A DNA stretch of 64,000 nucleotides, from positions 3,473,206 through 3,537,205 of the forward strand of contig NW_004624801.1 in NCBI RefSeq assembly GCF_000247695.1. Reading direction: 5' to 3'. The notes under the pieces were generated by a model. That model worked only from the letters and a program-made list of their open reading frames with translations. It made no database searches and was not told the origin of the DNA. Shown here piece by piece: positions 11,310 to 21,050 of this stretch. The position numbers and the translations under genes were made by a program. This stretch comes from Heterocephalus glaber (lineage: Eukaryota; Chordata; Mammalia; Rodentia; Bathyergidae). How positions within the stretch are numbered: the first letter of the stretch is position 1; each line of letters starts with the position of its first letter.

Positions 11310-11500
11310 GTAGTCAGACTCCCAGTTCAAAGGCTGCCTCTGCCAAGTATTAGCTTTGTGATCTTGGGTTAGGTGATGTAATTTTGCTGTGGCTCAGTTT
11401 CTCATCTGTAACTCGAGGGAATCAATACCACCCACTCATAAGGTTACTATAAGGATTGTGGAGCTAAAGTGTTTGGGTAGTGCCTGAAATGTGGTCCATG
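11310..11500 (+). repeat. MIR SINE remnant
   Basis: Complete MIR order is visible: agtcagactcccagttcaaa, ttgtgatcttgggttaggtg, ctcagtttctcatctgtaac and aaggttactataaggattg. Confidence 0.75.
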
Positions 11501-11564
11501 GTCAACGGAGGTTAGCTATCAACCTTTTTACTGACATAGCACATGTACATCAATGATTTCTAGT

Positions 11565-11622
11565 GATCTACCCATTGATGGGTAGATCAATGGGTAGATC
11601 TATCCATTGATTGAGTTGCTCA
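11565..11622. repeat. Perfect hairpin and neighbouring near-palindromes
   Basis: gatctaccca (11565-11574) and its exact inverse tgggtagatc (11579-11588) flank a 4-base loop. The following 36 bases repeat the same arms with small changes. Confidence 0.9.
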
Positions 11623-11637
11623 ATGGGTGGATCAACT

Positions 11638-11686
11638 CATCCATCCATCCATCCATCCATCCTTCCTTCCTTCCTTCCATCCATCC
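11638..11686. repeat. (CATC)n/(CTTC)n microsatellite
   Basis: Tandem catc units with a short central block of cttc units. Confidence 0.95.
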
Positions 11687-11750
11687 TGTCTTTAAAGTTA
11701 TCTTTTCCACTCAACAAAATATCATGTACTCTCTTCTAAAATTAAAAATA

Positions 11751-11891
11751 AATTTTTTGAACCAGAGTCTCACTACATAATTCAGGCCATCCTTGAACTC
11801 ACTATGGAGCCCAGGCTGGTCTGAAACAGCAGTTCTCTTGCCTCAGACTCCCAAGTGCTGGGATTACAGGCATGTGCCACCATGCCCGGCT
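11751..11891 (-). mobile_element. B1-like SINE
   Basis: Reverse-strand B1 with caagtgctgggattacaggc and tgccaccatgcccggc in the given strand. Target duplication tcatgtactct (11722-11732) and tcatatactct (11892-11902), one mismatch. Confidence 0.9.
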
Positions 11892-12388
11892 TCATATACT
11901 CTTTTTATTGTGACATTTCTACACCGTGTTTCTTTTTTTAAATCAGATGCAAGATGTCTTAATGAGAAATCATTTAACTGATTTCCTAATATTGGATGTA
12001 CAGTTTAGCTTCTTTTTTTTTTCCAGATATCACAGCTAATGCTGTGCTGAACATCCTTTTGGCAAAATACTTCCACACTTTCCCAGCTGCTGTCTCAAGG
12101 ACAAATTATCAGCAGTAAAATTGGTGAGTTAATTTTTAAGGCCTTTCCAATGTATTTTAACAAATCCACAACAATAATCACCTTCCACTCATCTCCTTGC
12201 CAACATTCAGAGGATGGGCAAAATTGTCCTTAAAAGCAAGTCTAGTGGCAAAGAGTAACTCCTGCTTTAAAAACACCCTAAGGCAAGCAGACATTCTTTG
12301 CTTCAGAAAGCATGAGAAACCTGCAAAATGCATGTGCCAAAGCCGCTGAAATCTAATTACTTGATCTAATTAGAAATACAAGGGCTAG

Positions 12389-12496
12389 GGCTGGGGATTT
12401 AGCTCAGTGGTTCCGCTGCCTACCCCGCAAGTGCAAGGTCCCGAATTCGATCCCCGGTACCAAAAAAAAAAAAAAAAGAAAAGAAAAAAGAAAGAA
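12389..12496 (+). mobile_element. ID-type SINE
   Basis: Plus-strand ID starting ggctggggatttagctcagt with an A/G-rich tail. A 17-bp duplication with one mismatch (agaaatacaagggctag at 12372-12388; second copy at 12497-12513). Confidence 0.93.
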
Positions 12497-12544
12497 AGAA
12501 ATACAGGGGCTAGAAGAACAAGTTAACCCCAGAAGAAAGTAGCT

Positions 12545-12760
12545 AGCCAAATTCAGAATGTGGGTTACTCTATGTGGGGTCAGCAAACATGGCCGACTGC
12601 TTGTTTGTATAAATAGTTTTAGTGCAACACAGACATGACCACTTGTTAACATATTGCCTATGGTTGCTTTTGTGCTACAGAGTCGAGTGATTATGACAGT
12701 CTACAGTTCTTATAAGCTTAAAATATTTACTATCTGGTCTTTTACAGAAACAGTGCTGAC
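12545..12760. repeat. hAT-like DNA transposon relic
   Basis: The text gtcagcaaacatggccgact, ttgcctatggttgcttttgt and aaaatatttactatctggtc fits a family also seen at 16690-16870 and 58210-58450. Confidence 0.55.
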
Positions 12761-12952
12761 CTCTCTGTCTTATAGAACCTGGTTTCTCCAACAAATCAAT
12801 TACATGAATACAAAACAAAACTAAAAGCAAAAAATAAAGATGAAAATGAAAATAAAGGAGCCCGCTCAACGAATGGTGCTGGAACAACTGGACATCTATG
12901 TGTGGAAAATGACTAGTCACAGACCTCACATTGTTTCCCAAAATTAATTAAA

Positions 12953-13163
12953 AATAGTATGGCATGGAGGTGCATGCCTGACATCCCAACACTCTGGGAA
13001 GCTATGGCAGGAGGATCACAAATTGTAGCCCAGCCTGGACAACTCTGCAACTTAATAAAATCTTACCTCAAAATAAAAAACAAAAAAACGGCGTGGGGTG
13101 TGGCTCAGTGTGGAGGCCCTGAGTTCAATCCCCAGGACCACCACCACCAAAAAAAAAAAAAAG
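12953..13163 (+). mobile_element. B1-ID composite SINE
   Basis: The left part is a B1 (gtgcatgcctgacatcccaa, cagcctggacaactctgcaa), the right part an ID-derived monomer (gtggctcagtgtgg, gttcaatccccaggacc) with an A tail. Such B1-dID dimers are known from several non-murid rodent families. Confidence 0.8.
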
Positions 13164-13526
13164 GATCACAGGCCTAAATATATGATGCAGAGCTCTAGAA
13201 CTCCTAGAAGGCAATGCAGAGAAAATCTAGAAGGACTTAGGCACTGATGTTTCAGATACAACACCAAAGGCATGATCCATGGAAGAAAGAAATGATAAAC
13301 TGGACTTCATTAAAATTAAAAATTTCTGGTTTTGAATAGATACTATCAAGAGAATAAAAGAGAAGCCACAGACTAGGAGGATGTAGGTGGACAACAAACT
13401 TCTGATAAAGGACTATTAACCCAAATATAAAGAGAACTCTTAAAACTCAACCATAGGAGAAGAAGCAAACCCTCCCCAACCAAGATGCACAGAAGGCAAA
13501 CATGTATATGAAAAGATGATCCACAG

Positions 13527-13679
13527 CCGAGTGTGGTGGCCCATGCCTGTAATCCCACGTCTCGGGAGGCTGAGGCAGGAGGATTGCTGTGAGTTCAAGG
13601 CCAGCCTGGGCTACAGAGTGAGTTGAAGACCAGCCTGAACTACATAGCGAGACCCTGTCTCAAAAAAACTAAACAAGAA
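13527..13679 (+). mobile_element. B1 SINE
   Basis: Clear B1: gtggtggcccatgcctgtaa, ggaggctgaggcaggaggat and gagaccctgtctcaaaaa, with an internal duplication of the cagcctg-containing part (two agaccagcct-like copies). Confidence 0.92.
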
Positions 13680-13712
13680 AAAAAGAGAAGAGACAATAAA
13701 AGATGCTCCATG

Positions 13713-13802
13713 AGGGGCTGGGGATTTAGCTCAGTGGTTTGGGCACCTGCCTCACAAGTGCAAGGTCCCAAGTTCGATCCCCGGTACCAAAAAAAAAAAA
13801 AA
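13713..13802 (+). mobile_element. ID-type SINE
   Basis: Plus-strand ID with a pure A tail; perfect duplication aaagatgctccatg on both sides (13699-13712 and 13804-13817). Confidence 0.95.
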
Positions 13803-14249
13803 AAAAGATGCTCCATGTCACAATCTTCTGGGAAAAGCAAACAACAGACAACACAGCTATCGGAGGCCACAGTCCACAACATCGACATCATGGCACCAAC
13901 ACTGTGGCCGGGGCTCTCTCTCCCTCTCTGCCGGGGGGGGGGGAGGGCAAATCAGCGCCACACTTTTGGAAGACACAGACTGTGGTTTCTCATAAAATGG
14001 AACACACTCTTAACATTGCCTTTCACGAAAAAAATGCAAAAAAGAAAAACAATCTTCAGCCCATTATACTCATGGTAAAAACTTTTCAGAACAGTTTGCA
14101 ATTCTCTAACTGGCTGTGTAACAATTATGACCAGTGGATTTTCAGGGGCATGCTGGCTTTATGTAACAATAGATGGTTCTCAGCGCATCAAAGGTGTGTA
14201 AAAATATCTAGTTGCTCAGAACTGGATGGTGCCCACTTGAGGACAGGGT

Positions 14250-14380
14250 CATTGATTGATTTATTTAGAGTCACTGTGCTGTCCAGGCTGGCCTCAAGCT
14301 CTTGGGCTCAAGGATCCTCCTGCCTCAGCCTCCCAAGTAGCTGGGGCTACAGGTACAGTTTGCACCATTCTCCTGCCCAG
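14250..14380 (-). mobile_element. B1-like SINE
   Basis: Reverse strand: the given strand has ctgtccaggctggcctcaag and tgcctcagcctcccaagtag. Confidence 0.85.
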
Positions 14381-16007
14381 TTCCTTGAAAAAGAGTGTTC
14401 TATCCTGGAGACATGTTAGAATTACATGAGGGGCTTTAAAAATGTGGAGGTCTGGGCACCTCTCCTCTGATTTAGCTCAAGAAAGTGGAAGGCCGCTGAG
14501 TTTCCCACTGTCTAAGAAAGCCAGGCTGAGACGGGAGATGCAGGGCTACCTCCGGCATTGACTCTGCCAACCTAGGGGGTTGAGGGATCAATTTGGCTCT
14601 CGCCTCCCATCTTAAAAACATGGTCCTAGCCGGCTAATTTTATGCTAGGGCGATGATCCCTCCCCCAAACTGGAATAGGGTCTTCCCACCTGCAGGCGGC
14701 AGGGCTCTAAGAGTGGGTCTGCTGGAATAGTGCAAGATCCCCGAGTCCCTGTGTTCATCAAGAATTACCTAGAGAAGGAATAAAATGCACAAGTGTTTTC
14801 CAAATAGCGGTAGGTGACGTTTTATAAATAAAACACCAATTTAAAGTGTCACTGAATTAATAGAGCCTTTTGTGATTATAGAGTTTTTCAATTAATGGAT
14901 GCTAAAAGTATGGCTACTATATCACATCTGGGACTGAAACTCCCACAAGTGCTCGATGCGGGTTGTCTCTGAGGACTTTTTCACAGTCAGTAGATTAATT
15001 TTTAAAATAAAAATCTAATCAACGCAGAAAAGAGGACAACCTAGTTAATCTGCCAACAAGGTTCCAACTACGTCTACATGATTTCAGGGCCAGTGTTGGG
15101 CTCTGTGCTGGTGTGATGACTGTCCGAAAAGGTCAAAGCTGAACATTTGACAACGTGTTTCTCAGCCTGGGCCCTCATGTTTTGCCACTGCGTGGAGTTC
15201 CTATGGCACTAGGCTCGGGGGTCTCAGGGTGGAGGGTGAGGCCATGCTGTTTCCAATGGCCACCAGGTGGCGCTACAGGATGCAGTTGCCATGTGGAGCC
15301 CTGGGAGGCCATTTCTCCAGGAGGCCTAAACCAGGCCCTGCAGCCTCCATGCCTGCTGTCTGACAGTGGCCACACACAGGCCATCTCCTCTTCCAAGGAA
15401 TCAGTTCTTCGGCGTTCTGGCGCTCCTGGGAGTGACTGGGGATCACTTCCCCCTTGGCTTTAGTTCCTGAAGCTTCCCGGAGGATGGCTTGGGTGTCCTG
15501 GGTCCAAGCTCGGGAGGGGTCCCTGCTTCTACATCTTTCTTGTGGCTTCTGTCCACGGCAGCCCCTCCCAGCTTTTTGAGTGGCTGGAGAATCCCTGGAG
15601 GCCGAGTTCCCTGCCATGGTGGGGATGACCCCAGGTTGGGCACCTCCCCCTCGCATGCCCATCTTGGAGGGTCACAGCTCTGGGGCTGGTCCTGTATCCT
15701 CTTATCCTCTCTGCTGTGAAGACACTAATGGACTTGGGTTAATTTGTCCACATGAAATTTGCAAGAGGGGCAAAAGCTTGGGAACACCAGCAGCGAGGGC
15801 CTGGGTCACAGAGAGCACCCCAGACTCGAGTCTCTTTCTCATCCTTTCTTCCCTTCTCCTTCACCCCTTTCTCTTTTCCTGTGCATCTCAGCCCTGCATG
15901 GCCCTCTCCAGGGCCCCCGCAGACCACATGCACCTCCCAGCTACATGTGCATCCCTAGGGCTTCCCTCCCCTCCGGCCTGGAGTCCAGGTCACAGCACAG
16001 TGAGTAC

Positions 16008-16110
16008 CTGATGGTGACACGGGGGTCGTGGGCCACTCCACACACCATGGAGGCCTGCGTGCCCTTGATGACGCTCTGGTCCTGGGGAGGCCTGGTGATG
16101 CGGGTCCGGG
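16008..16110 (-). CDS. SDK2: SDK2 exon 10 of window: first half of Ig6
   Basis: This 103-nt exon encodes residues 420-452: [30 protein letters not shown] with the first Ig6 cysteine, then V-T-I. The acceptor is tttcag. The donor GTACTC is the weakest in the window beyond the GT; the next exon is 5.7 kb away, yet the frame continues exactly. Exit phase 2, with AG plus G giving Arg. Confidence 0.94.
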
Positions 16111-16267
16111 CTGAAAGAAATGGCAGAGACGGCTGTTTTGAGAGAAGGGCAGGAGCTCCAGAACCCCGGGCTGAGTGGGGTGTGCGAGCGTGGGCCTGAG
16201 GAGGCTCAGGCAGTGTGGCTGGTGCACACAGACCTGCCACAGTCAAAGTCCTGGGAGGGTCAAAAAG

Positions 16268-16475
16268 AACGATGGCTCACACCTGTGATCCCGGGACCCT
16301 GGGAGGCTGAGACAGGAGGATCGCAGGTTCTAGCCCAGCCTGGGCAACTCAGGGACTCGGGGAGACCCTGTCTCGAGATTAAAAAGCAGAAAAGGGCTGG
16401 GGATGGAACTCAGCGTGAAGGCTCTGGGTTGAGTCCCCAGTACCACAAACAAACAAGCAAACCAAAACCAAACCA
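16268..16475 (+). mobile_element. B1-ID composite SINE
   Basis: B1 part atggctcacacctgtgatcc, cagcctgggcaactcaggg and gagaccctgtctcgag, then an ID-like part from gggctggggatggaactcag to gagtccccagtaccac. Confidence 0.88.
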
Positions 16476-16689
16476 AACCATAGTGGGGCTCCTTTCATGT
16501 GCTTGTAAATCCATATAGAGGGAGGGGCAACAGCAATCTGCCCAGCCTGCGGGCGACCCAGCCAGGGTCTCAATGGGCCCTGCAATGTCCAGTTTGGTGT
16601 TTTTGGTGTGGACACCGAGCCTCTTCCAGGGGCCTGGCATACCACCGTCTGGGGCCCCATGTGGCAGGTGGCCTGTCTGAGTGACCAAA

Positions 16690-16875
16690 CTCACTGCAGC
16701 ACAGCCAGGACTATGAGATCACGTCCCATCGGCCCCTGGCTGCTTCCCGGACATCGCAGAAGTTGGCTGAGTAGCTGTGACAGACACCGTCTGGCCCACA
16801 GATCCTAAAATATTTACTACTTGGCCCTTTATGGAAAACAACATCCTGATTTCTGCCCTGACGTATCTGAGGACA
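16690..16875. repeat. hAT-like DNA transposon relic
   Basis: tgacagacaccgtctggccc, cctaaaatatttactacttg and ggccctttatggaaaacaac match the family at 12545-12760. Confidence 0.55.
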
Positions 16876-17130
16876 GCTCTCTCCCGCCACCTCAAAGCTG
16901 TCTCCACTCAGCCGAGCACAGCACGAACTCTCCACCGGAGGCCTCGTGGTCCCTGGCTTTGGGATTAATCTGTCACTGTCTGTTGGATAAGGAGACATAG
17001 ACGTGGCGTGGAGATGCTAGCACCTCGAGTGTGTCCCTGCTGGTGTTGCTGTGTTGTGGGCAGCTCCCAGGGTGGCCGGCTCCTGCAGATGGGTAGAGTC
17101 CCCCACTCCACACCTACCACAGCCACTCAC

Positions 17131-17298
17131 CCCACACGACCAGGTCTGCCGAGGCCTCGTCGACCCCCCGGGAGTTGGTGGCCAGACAGGTGTAGCTGCC
17201 AGCATCCGAGATATGGGTGGGGCTGATGAGCAGGCTGCCGGACTCCAGGAGTGTGAATCGGGGCAGCTGGACCGAGCCGCTGGCCAGGATGCGCTCCC
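17131..17298 (-). CDS. SDK2: SDK2 exon 9 of window: second half of Ig5
   Basis: This 168-nt exon encodes residues 364-418: [24 protein letters not shown], then [14 protein letters not shown] with the second cysteine, and the closing strand A-D-L-V-V-W. The acceptor is cctcag and the donor GTGAGT. Phase 1 in and phase 1 out. Confidence 0.94.
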
Positions 17299-18111
17299 CT
17301 GAGGGCGACATGGGCAGGTTTGCACGGAGCTCCCCAGGGGCGCTGGGCCCAGCTGGGTGGAGGCTTGGTGACGGGCACAGGGTCGCTGGGGCAGCTGAGG
17401 CTCAGGCCTCCAGAGGCTCCTTCACCTGCCACACTGCCTGCCCTGCATTCTCCTGACAGTGGCAGGCAGCAACCAGGCACAGCCTCAGAGGCTGCTGGCA
17501 CCTCGGCAGGGAGGGAGGGGGAGTCAGGCTGACAAGGTGGTGACGGGCAGATGGGCGTCCTGCTGCAGGATGTGTCCGGACAGTCACCTTCAGGGGACCG
17601 CGGAGAGCGGCGGGCGGGAGGGCAAGAAGTGCAGAGGGGCGGAGAAAGAAGCACCGAGTCCCCTGCCGGTGTCCATCATGATGGACCTTCTGCAGGAAGC
17701 ATGGACAGCCCAGTGCCCTGCCTGGGCAGGGGGACAGTCAGAGAGGGAAGAGAACACAGAGGCGTGTGTAGGAGGGGCTGAGGCAGTTCCTGTGGCTGGC
17801 TCTATTTTAAAGAACTCCCTGTCAGTAGGAGGGGTCTCTGTGTGAGCCTGCAGGCCAAGCGTGTCACCCGCACCTGCATCTAGCAGGTGTGACTGCCGCT
17901 GTACCTCGGCACATGCTTGCCTGTGCCTATGTTCATTCTGCCTGCTGCGTGCCATGCTCTATTCTAGGTGTCAGGAGGCAGCTCTGCTGGGCTGTGCAGT
18001 GAACAACTTTTGGAAAGTGGGGAATCCAGTCTGGCCGACCCCGGAACCTAGTTTTGAGGACTGTTCTAGGCTGTCACATGGCCATCACCACTGAAGGCCT
18101 GTCCCATCTAC
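17299..18111 (-). other. SDK2: Intron between exons 8 and 9
   Basis: 813 bp, GC-rich, no repeat I can name with confidence. Confidence 0.85.
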
Positions 18112-18228
18112 CTTTCTGCCAAGTGATAGCTGGCCGGGGAGCGCCCGAGGTCTCACATGCCAATACCACTGACGTGCCGTCAATCACCGTGCTGTCCAGG
18201 GGACCCCTGGTGATGTTGGGGGCGATGC
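18112..18228 (-). CDS. SDK2: SDK2 exon 8 of window: first half of Ig5
   Basis: This 117-nt exon encodes residues 325-362: [10 protein letters not shown] with an N-I-T sequon, [18 protein letters not shown] with the first cysteine, and [10 protein letters not shown] with the core Trp. The acceptor is ctgcag; the donor GTAGAT departs from consensus at its last positions. Phase 1 in and phase 1 out. Confidence 0.94.
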
Positions 18229-18873
18229 CTGCAGACAGAAGCAGCAGGGTCTGTTAGCGGTGCTCCAGGAAGGAAGGGCCTCTTGCCAGAGGGAGGGGTC
18301 CTCACCACCCCACTGGTCTGGTGCTGCAGGGCCCCCTGGCAGGTGCTCCGACAAGGCCCCAGTGTTGGGAAGGAGCCCAGAGAGCCTGTGCAGACTCCCC
18401 GGAGCCCCTGCCATACAGAAGGCCCAGGCGATCCAGCCCCACCCTGCCCAGATCCTCATCCTCAAGAAGTCAGTGCACGGCCTCCATCACCAAGTAGACA
18501 GATTCCTCCTCTGTGAACTCGACTGAGGCTCCAGCTTCTTTAAAGTCAGCTGAACACTGAAGTAGCATTGGTTCTCCTAGAGGCCTGCCAGGCCCTGTCT
18601 CCAGGCCTGGGGTCCCTCAGCCCCGCAGGGACCCATGCCCAGCAGGAACTGGGTTTCTCCTTAAAGAGCTGCTGCACCACCCTCGGCTCCAGGACACTAG
18701 GGAGGACATGGGGGCCCTTGATGCCCTGTGGAGCTCGAAGGCTGCAGGCGCTGTGCCGGGCAGCTCTAAGATGCTGCTGCTACACAATGGCACCTGCCGT
18801 CCTCACTACGTCCCTTGGTGGGGGACACTGTGCCCCACTGTGCTCAGAGGTGGGACGGGGGAGGCCAACTCAC
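18229..18873 (-). other. SDK2: Intron between exons 7 and 8
   Basis: 645 bp of apparently unique sequence. Confidence 0.85.
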
Positions 18874-19068
18874 TGGTGACAGCCAGGTAGGTGGAGGTCT
18901 GCACCTCGCCAGCCGAGTTGCGTGCGAAGCACTGGAACATGCCGGTGTCATCGGGCACCAGGCCGCTGATCTGCAGGCCGCCGTCACCTCGCTGCCGGAA
19001 GCGGGCCAGCTTCTCCACCTCCACCACAGCCGCGTCCTTGTACCAGGTGATGGAGGGTGCCGGCACAC
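18874..19068 (-). CDS. SDK2: SDK2 exon 7 of window: second half of Ig4 (contains RGD)
   Basis: This 195-nt exon, the largest in the window, encodes residues 260-323: [11 protein letters not shown] with the core Trp, [10 protein letters not shown], an R-G-D tripeptide (codons at 18983-18991), G-G-L-Q-I-S-G-L, then [12 protein letters not shown] with the second cysteine. The acceptor is ccacag and the donor GTGAGT. It is a phase 1-1 exon. Its antisense strand is open for a long way, which is a by-product of GC-rich composition. Confidence 0.94.
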
Positions 19069-20696
19069 CTGTGGGGCGAGGCCGCATCAGCCCACCTCCC
19101 CTCGCTCTCCCCAGGTGCCTCGGAGGGATTCTGGGGTACAGCTGGGGCTGGAGTCTGCAGGGGGGACACTGCTGTGTCTTAGTCTCCAAGGACCTTCTCA
19201 GCGTTGTCTCTTGTGGTTTGAGGAGAGAGGGAAGATGTTCTTAGAGCAGCAATTCTCATATTATTCGGGATATGGTAGGAATTTCAAGAACATGAAAATA
19301 TCCCAGACCAACTTACCTTACAAGTGCTTGGGTAGACAAACTGATATTTTTTTTCGGTTGCAGTATATAGCACAGCCTTTTGTGGGCTCCGGGAACCCCC
19401 AGGCAGGAGATGGTCGTGGAATAGCATGGAGGGGGCCGGGTTCTTCAGAAGGCCCCCTGGAAGCCCCTTCCTCTCGGTCTGAGCCCCGCACACTCTTCTC
19501 CGAGGGATCTCTTGGGCCTCCCTCTCCCTTCCTCCCTCCACCCTTCCGGGTCTCTGTGGAAATGTGGCTTCCCAAGGGGACACCCCCAGCTCTGCCCGCT
19601 TTTCCTCTCTGCACCCCTCCACCTGGAGTCAGCACCGCTGCACTTCTCCCAGCGCGCGGTGCACATTTTTCAATGTCTCGGAGACCAGGATGTGTCTTAC
19701 AATCGACAGCGTGTCATGATTTAATTGGCAGCCTTTTTTCTTTCTTAGTGGTACATAAAATAATGGGGTGTCTTACAACCCATGGCGTTTGAGATGAGAT
19801 GAAATCAGGCATCTTTATTTGTTTATTGGTTTGCTCATCCCTCTGGCAAGAATGAATGCTCCTCCCCAGCAGGGTTGGGCTGCCAGGGGCACTCTGTGAC
19901 TCTCTTCCCCTGACAACAACTCGGGCACTGGGTCACCCCACAAAAGGTATCTGCTGCCTGAACAATCATCGCCTTGCAGTGTGGAGGCTCAGGGGGGAGC
20001 TGTTATTCACGCCCCTCCCCTGTGGCACACCCTCCTGCCCGGCTGCATTTGCCCCTTTGCTCCATATTTGCCCCTGCCCTCCCAGAACTTGGCATTGAGT
20101 CCAGGGCCTCTGCTACATCTCCAGCCCTTTTTATGTTTTTATTTTGAAACAAGGTCTTGCTACATTGCCCAGGATGGCCTTGAACCTGCCACTCTCCTGC
20201 CTCAGCCTCCTGTGTTACTGGCTCTCTCTTCCTCCCTATCACCTGGAATCCACCCCCGCCCTTGCTCTCTCTTCGCTCAGCGGAACCAGAAGGAGGGAGG
20301 GCAAGGATGAATTCCTCCAGGGACTGTGACAAGGGTTTAAGTAGGAATAGAGGGAGAGAGAGGAAGCAGCATCCCAGCAAACAGGTGGGGAGCCCCAGAC
20401 CCAGCCCCAGCGAGACACACCCACATCTGCCCTTTCTGCCATCAAGGCAAGGGCGGGAACTCTCAGATTATGGGCAATTGGGGCCTGTCACTCGTCCTGA
20501 AATGACAGCGATTTGGGTGCAAGGTACAGTAACAAGGCCGACTTCAAGCCTGGGATTAAGGTAGTTTGCCTGCTTGTTTCCAGCCATCCCAAGGCCGTGC
20601 TCAGGGGCGCGGCTCTGAGGAGGAGGCTTTAGAAAGGTCCCAGCAGGGGTGGGAGGGCTGAAGGCCCTGGGCCCCTGGCCCTGGCGCCACCGTTAC
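19069..20696 (-). other. SDK2: Intron between exons 6 and 7
   Basis: 1,628 bp. Contains a B1-ID composite at 20087-20232. Two similar phrases (gtgtcttacaatcgacagc near 19693 and gtgtcttacaacccatggc near 19768) suggest an unnamed old repeat. Confidence 0.85.
20087..20232 (-). mobile_element. B1-ID composite SINE
   Basis: The ID-like part (ttggcattgagtccagggcc, ctacatctccagccc) is followed by a B1 part (caaggtcttgctacattgcc, cctgcctcagcctcctgtg), both antisense. Confidence 0.75.
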
Positions 20697-20780
20697 CTTT
20701 GGCCCGACAGGGGATGTCCACCACCTTCTCCATCTCGGCTGTGATGTGTCGCTCTGGCTCTTTGACAAACTGAGGCGGCT
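20697..20780 (-). CDS. SDK2: SDK2 exon 6 of window: first half of Ig4
   Basis: This 84-nt exon, the shortest in the window, encodes residues 232-258: [15 protein letters not shown], then [12 protein letters not shown] with the first Ig4 cysteine. The acceptor is ctgcag and the donor GTAACG. It enters and leaves in phase 1, so skipping it would not shift the frame but would remove the A-B strands of Ig4. Confidence 0.93.
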
Positions 20781-20859
20781 CTGCAGGCGGAAGGGCAGGG
20801 AGGAGTCAGAGCGTGGTCCTTTCGGCCCTCTGGGGGCCCCGACAGCCGGCCCAGCTCAC
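20781..20859 (-). other. SDK2: 79-bp intron between exons 5 and 6
   Basis: Complete intron with GTGAGC donor and ctgcag acceptor. The pyrimidine-rich run ctcctccctgcccttccgcc before the acceptor and the gctctgact segment as a possible branch site fit inside 79 bp. Confidence 0.92.
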
Positions 20860-21050
20860 CCAGCACGGAGAGGTGGGCGCCCCGGACGGCAGGGGCCACG
20901 CTGCTGCTCCGCAGCACAGCCTCGCACTGGTAGTAGCCCGCGTCGCCGACCGTGGGGTTGGGGATGGTCAGGCGGCGGTTGTAGTCGCTGAGACCACTGG
21001 AGACCTGCGCCCCACCCTTCTTCCAGATGATGTGCAGCTTGGTCAGGGGC
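20860..21050 (-). CDS. SDK2: SDK2 exon 5 of window: second half of Ig3
   Basis: This 191-nt exon encodes residues 168-230: [11 protein letters not shown] with the core Trp, the N-R-R-L-T-I-P-N-P strand, then [10 protein letters not shown] with the second cysteine, and a closing strand ending L-S-V-L. The acceptor is ccgcag and the donor GTGAGC. Only 79 bp separate it from the next exon. The exon is GC-rich and has several CpGs but is not a promoter island. Confidence 0.94.

Larger units (their letters stand above)
12845..14025 (+). mobile_element. Old L1 LINE fragment (ORF2 end), interrupted by SINEs
   Basis: The given strand reads like the decayed 3' part of L1 ORF2: gaatggtgctggaacaactg, gaactcctagaaggcaatgc, actggacttcattaaaatta and ttttggaagacacagactg. 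Three SINEs interrupt it (12953-13163, 13527-13679, 13713-13802). No intact frame. Confidence 0.75.
10297..16007 (-). other. SDK2: Intron between exons 10 and 11
   Basis: 5,711 bp. Contents: an AT-rich repeat-free block (10540-10800), a MIR, a hairpin cluster with a CATC/TTCC repeat, B1, ID, an hAT-like relic, an old L1 carrying three SINE insertions, another B1, and a second AT-rich block (14790-15060). The stretch 15060-16007 looks unique. Confidence 0.85.
16111..17130 (-). other. SDK2: Intron between exons 9 and 10
   Basis: 1,020 bp with a B1-ID composite and an hAT-like relic; the remainder is unique. Confidence 0.9.

Noticed and set aside
12389..12496. tRNA-like promoter boxes suggesting a tRNA or BC1-like RNA gene
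   Set aside because: This and the other ID copies are SINEs with tails and target duplications; none folds into a complete tRNA, and a master gene cannot be told from copies here.
13739..14419. 226-codon open frame on the plus strand
   Set aside because: It crosses an ID tail, an old L1 and an antisense B1, so it is repeat-derived chance.
18815..19792. 325-codon open frame on the plus strand
   Set aside because: It is the antisense of SDK2 exon 7 and flanking intron; the length reflects GC-rich composition and the coding constraint on the other strand.
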